Of a stretch of DNA of 64,000 nt, positions 63,201-64,000 are shown piece after piece (the first letter of the stretch is position 1; every line of letters begins with the position of its first letter). The DNA is from Undaria pinnatifida (taxonomy: Eukaryota > Sar > Phaeophyceae > Laminariales > Alariaceae): NCBI GenBank assembly GCA_012845835.1, contig JABAKD010000029.1, positions 3,989,500 to 4,053,499 of the forward strand. The letters run 5' to 3'. A program made the translations under genes and the position numbers. The notes beneath the pieces were generated by a model that had not been told where the DNA came from, did no database searches, and worked only from the letters and a program-made list of their open reading frames with translations.

Positions 63201-64000
63201 CTATGCGCTACGTACATAGTTTTAAAAAACAAGTAATACGCGAAAAATTGAAAGTGGTCACACTAGCCGATAGTTCATCACTTGAGGAGCTCAATCGGTC
63301 AGAATTAAAGTTTCGCCCGAGACGTGCAAACCCTACCGTGTGGGATGTTTGCGAAGTGTTTATTGCGTGTGGTAGAGGTTCTTCCGCATGGCGCGGTGGT
63401 GTGCTATGTCAGAGCAATACGACCGCCTTGTAGAGGGAAGCCGCCTTATTCCTTCCAGGTGGTGAGTGCAATTCCCCAGTGGCGCCAAGCGATATTGGCC
63501 GCCTTGTATTGGGATACCACCTTTTGACGGGACCCCTACTTGGCATAGCCTGTAAAAGACGTTTGTCTTGATTGGTCCTACTGCAGCACTTGGCATGCAA
63601 AGCACTTTGACATGTCTGGCACCTGCTTATTTCTTCACTTGCTGCGTAAACAGATACTGAAACACGAGACGAAGGAATGATCCATTAGTCTGTCCGCAGC
63701 ATGGGTGCCGGGCGAATGCCGGCGTTCCATGCGGAGCCCTCGTACACCTCGTATATATTGTAACGCATTCATGTATACATACTGCATCTGGTGTAAAGTA
63801 CCAAGTGTATAATGGTGTGTCAATGGTGTGTCGGGTATGCCGCGAATACAGACACGCGTTTTGTTTTGTTCCCTTGGTTTCCTTCCCGCCCGAACAGGTT
63901 CGTCGACGAGGCAAAGCAGAAGAAGTGCATCTTGCCGTGCACGCCCCTCGCCGTTGTCAAAATCATGGAACACGTTGGGGCCTACGACCAGAGCCTGCCC
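48561..64000 (+). CDS. MTD1: MTD1-like NAD-dependent methylenetetrahydrofolate dehydrogenase, 3' truncated by window edge
   Basis: Five exons (48561-48638, 52706-52843, 56578-56647, 60549-60696, 63898-64000) join in phase to give the first 179 residues. They match monofunctional eukaryotic MTD1: AEPFRQE, FVGILANSDPAARKYADWT, GVMIYYPVFG, TVSLRKDVEGL (KDVEG at 127-131), RRNLYHNVR and KKCILPCTPLAVVKI. The enzyme oxidises 5,10-methylene-THF to methenyl-THF with NAD+ in cytosolic one-carbon and purine metabolism. The catalytic Lys of bifunctional FolD (Tyr-x3-Lys) is Thr60 here (Tyr56-ADW-Thr60), consistent with loss of cyclohydrolase activity. The NAD-binding Rossmann domain must lie to the right of the window. 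Introns of 3.2-4.1 kb are full of repeats. Confidence 0.9.
49265..50337. mobile_element. Dispersed element with ~95-bp inverted repeats, non-coding
   Basis: GGGCAGACAACAGAAAGCGG at 49492 and its reverse complement ending near 50337 bound an ~845-bp segment with ~95-bp inverted repeats. The left part, 49265-49470, matches 61818-62010 in intron 4 in inverted orientation (shared TTTTGTTGTGTT, CGTACCCGGTA, GTGTACTGATGTCGTTGGGT). ~95-bp internal repeats carry TTCAACAGAATGCGGTGTAC. No transposase frame is seen. Confidence 0.65.
51581..51818. repeat. 119-bp tandem duplication, near-identical
   Basis: Two copies, starting at 51581 and 51700, read ATGCCGA(G/A)AAAGCGAGCG, CTTCTTGTCGCCCCTTTG, GCTTCGTACGGTGTCG and TTTTCCAGGCCCA. 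Very few differences, so a recent event. Confidence 0.92.
52106..52374. mobile_element. TIR element family A in MTD1 intron 1
   Basis: ACGCGGGCTACGATAGAGGT at the left and ACCTCTATGGTAGCACGCGT at the right. The interior carries TTGGGTTAAGGAGCCCCGTC. 269 bp. Confidence 0.82.
52706..52843 (+). CDS. MTD1: MTD1 exon 2 (substrate-binding lobe)
   Basis: 46 codons, acceptor CACCAG|GTG and donor TACGAG|GTCAGG, phase 0 at both ends. It encodes VRDYIKDRLGG, FVGILANSDPAARKYADWTR and KDGILYE. A partial copy of its start lies at 52535-52561. Confidence 0.93.
53530..55870 (-). pseudogene. Decayed non-LTR (LINE) retrotransposon, 3' part of ORF2
   Basis: Minus-strand fragments in broken frames: VNFKWKWGEDELSIVDQYTY then LGVEI near 55.7 kb (typical end of a LINE RT domain), VLRSELGMYSLKANTDVRKL and MAEKRLPAIVDRAVWEK at 55.2-55.4 kb, and downstream of the satellite a zinc-type CPCGTAIERRT (53.9 kb) and MRKLDVCDMEEFGRVESS, GDRWWPQTAKQDGDRISKQF near 53.7 kb. 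Frameshifts and stops interrupt it throughout. The 5' part, including the RT active site, is missing. Family assignment rests on order and motif style. Confidence 0.7.
53965..55020. repeat. 62-bp satellite, about 17 copies, inside the LINE
   Basis: Unit starts GGTAGGTCCAGGTCCCATAC and contains CGAAATCCCAGTTTCAGC and TTTTCGCGTAGTCCATTGGG; starts at 53965 and 54027 are 62 bp apart. Read on the minus strand, a unit encodes part of the LINE protein (DYAKKLK, FRVWDLDLP). Because 62 is not a multiple of 3, the frame shifts each copy. Confidence 0.95.
56578..56647 (+). CDS. MTD1: MTD1 exon 3
   Basis: 70 bp, acceptor GTTGTAG|GTT and donor CACG|GTAAGC (strong), phase 1 out. It encodes VRECDPEELEEKLEECNDDP then EVH, the helix before the YYPVFG strand. 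Confidence 0.88.
56660..56750. mobile_element. TTAACCCC MITE (family B), copy in MTD1 intron 3
   Basis: TTCACCCCTTGAAAGCCCCC to GCGGTGTAGGCGTTAA with interior AATTCCCAGTGATTTGTCCC. It begins 12 bp after the exon 3 donor site (56648). Confidence 0.65.
56800..57760. repeat. Degenerate ~110-bp tandem array
   Basis: Units contain GTTAAATCCCGTTAGGAG-like, GAGAAAACCCACGCTTCGGC, TTGAAAATACTTGGA and GTGTGGAATACGTTTTT. About eight decayed units, whose opening words resemble the family B MITE. Confidence 0.65.
58326..58415. mobile_element. TTAACCCC MITE (family B), inverted copy
   Basis: TTTTTGGGGACTAATAGCTT, GGAATTAGTATGGGGAGGGA and TTTGGGGCTTCAAAAGGGGG are the reverse complement of the family B interior. 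A second partial copy lies at 58480-58545. Confidence 0.6.
59150..59430. repeat. ~130-bp duplication
   Basis: AGCAGTGACCGGTGATGTAT...CGTCATTCTTAACCC at 59158 and AGCAGTGGCCGATGATGTAT at about 59307 head two copies sharing TTCGTC, TCTGAAGT and TGTATACCT. Confidence 0.7.
59590..60070. mobile_element. TIR element family A fragments, several right ends
   Basis: CCCTACGATGGAGGTGCGCC occurs once at about 59609. GTCTATCGTAGCACGCGCCT occurs at about 59850 and 59934, with a shortened copy at about 60010, spaced ~80 bp, each followed by CAGAAA and CCCGTC. This suggests local amplification of one end. Confidence 0.5.
60549..60696 (+). CDS. MTD1: MTD1 exon 4 (YYPVFG, KDVEG)
   Basis: 148 bp, acceptor GCGCAG|GC and donor GTCAG|GTGCGC. 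It encodes VMIYYPVFGAFPSFYGGSMD, DYLRDTVSLRKDVEGL and YRRNLYHNV. A 20-C run follows the donor closely. Confidence 0.94.
61550..62290. mobile_element. Dispersed element copy related to 49.3-50.3 kb, inverted
   Basis: 61818-62010 matches the reverse complement of 49265-49470. The flanks carry GTGCGGTGCAGC-type and CACCGCACCGCGCCGCACC words in both orientations. An A-tailed repeat (61675-61755) with ATCCGCCGGAGGATAAAAAA sits inside it. Confidence 0.55.
62877..63135. repeat. 44-bp tandem array, about six copies
   Basis: Units CTAAGAATTTTCTGAGCTCC then CAACATGAGGAACTGCAGCA, starting at 62877, 62921, 62965, 63009, 63053 and 63097, exactly 44 bp apart. The last copies are diverged. Confidence 0.95.
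63898..64000 (+). CDS. MTD1: MTD1 exon 5, cut by the window edge
   Basis: Acceptor GAACAG|G restores Arg145, then FVDEAKQKKCILPCTPLAVV and KIMEHVGAYDQSLP. CTPLA is the conserved 'PCTP' segment at the start of the NAD-binding domain. It stays open to the last base. Confidence 0.92.

Larger units (their letters stand above)
60697..63897. other. MTD1 intron 4
   Basis: A C-run directly after the donor (60710-60730), a short duplication (60940-61150; TTCTTGAATT, CGTAAA-GACTGCACT), a dispersed element copy (61550-62290) rich in CCGCACCGCAC, and a 44-bp array (62877-63135). No exon recognised. Confidence 0.7.

Overview
The window is nuclear DNA of an intron-rich eukaryote. It is most likely a heterokont alga of the brown-alga type (Ectocarpus-like). 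That assignment is inferred, not proven, from the small GC-rich exons in kilobase introns, the abundant CAA/CAG microsatellites, and a plastid-lumen targeting presequence with a heterokont-type signal peptide (cleavage before Phe). All introns I could define are GT-AG. Only a small fraction of the window is host coding sequence; most long open frames are read out of microsatellites.

Layout. (1) About 2.3-12.95 kb, minus strand: the kinase half of a VIP1/PPIP5K inositol-pyrophosphate synthase, rebuilt here from nine exons whose phases all agree. Its 3' end is unclear and may lie off the left edge. (2) 12.95-19.7 kb: intergenic DNA made of tandem duplications and GGGTC, GGGTT and CAA arrays. 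(3) 19,714-31,237, minus strand: an intact-looking 11.5-kb Ty3/gypsy chromovirus with 744-bp LTRs that differ at one base and a CCTT target duplication. Its gag, an intermediate ORF and pol lie in one reading frame, separated only by an in-frame TGA and an in-frame TAG. (4) 31,358-37,628, plus strand: a four-exon lipocalin predicted to enter the thylakoid lumen. The retrotransposon sits 120 bp upstream of its ATG. (5) 37.6-48.5 kb: intergenic, with degenerate arrays, TIR elements, a duplicated perfect palindrome, a tRNA-like B box and TTAGGG repeats. (6) 48,561-64,000, plus strand: the first five exons of an MTD1-like NAD-dependent methylenetetrahydrofolate dehydrogenase that runs off the right edge. 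Its introns hold a decayed LINE, and a 62-bp satellite has expanded out of the LINE coding sequence.

The three host genes have no shared pathway (inositol pyrophosphate signalling, plastid lipid or pigment protection, one-carbon metabolism). What links them is a shared repeat landscape. A ~265-bp TIR family and a ~90-bp TTAACCCC MITE recur in introns and intergenic DNA. Several exon ends also have a degenerate copy ('echo') in the adjacent intron. These echoes, the two-stop gag-pol frame and the LINE-born satellite are the most unusual observations.
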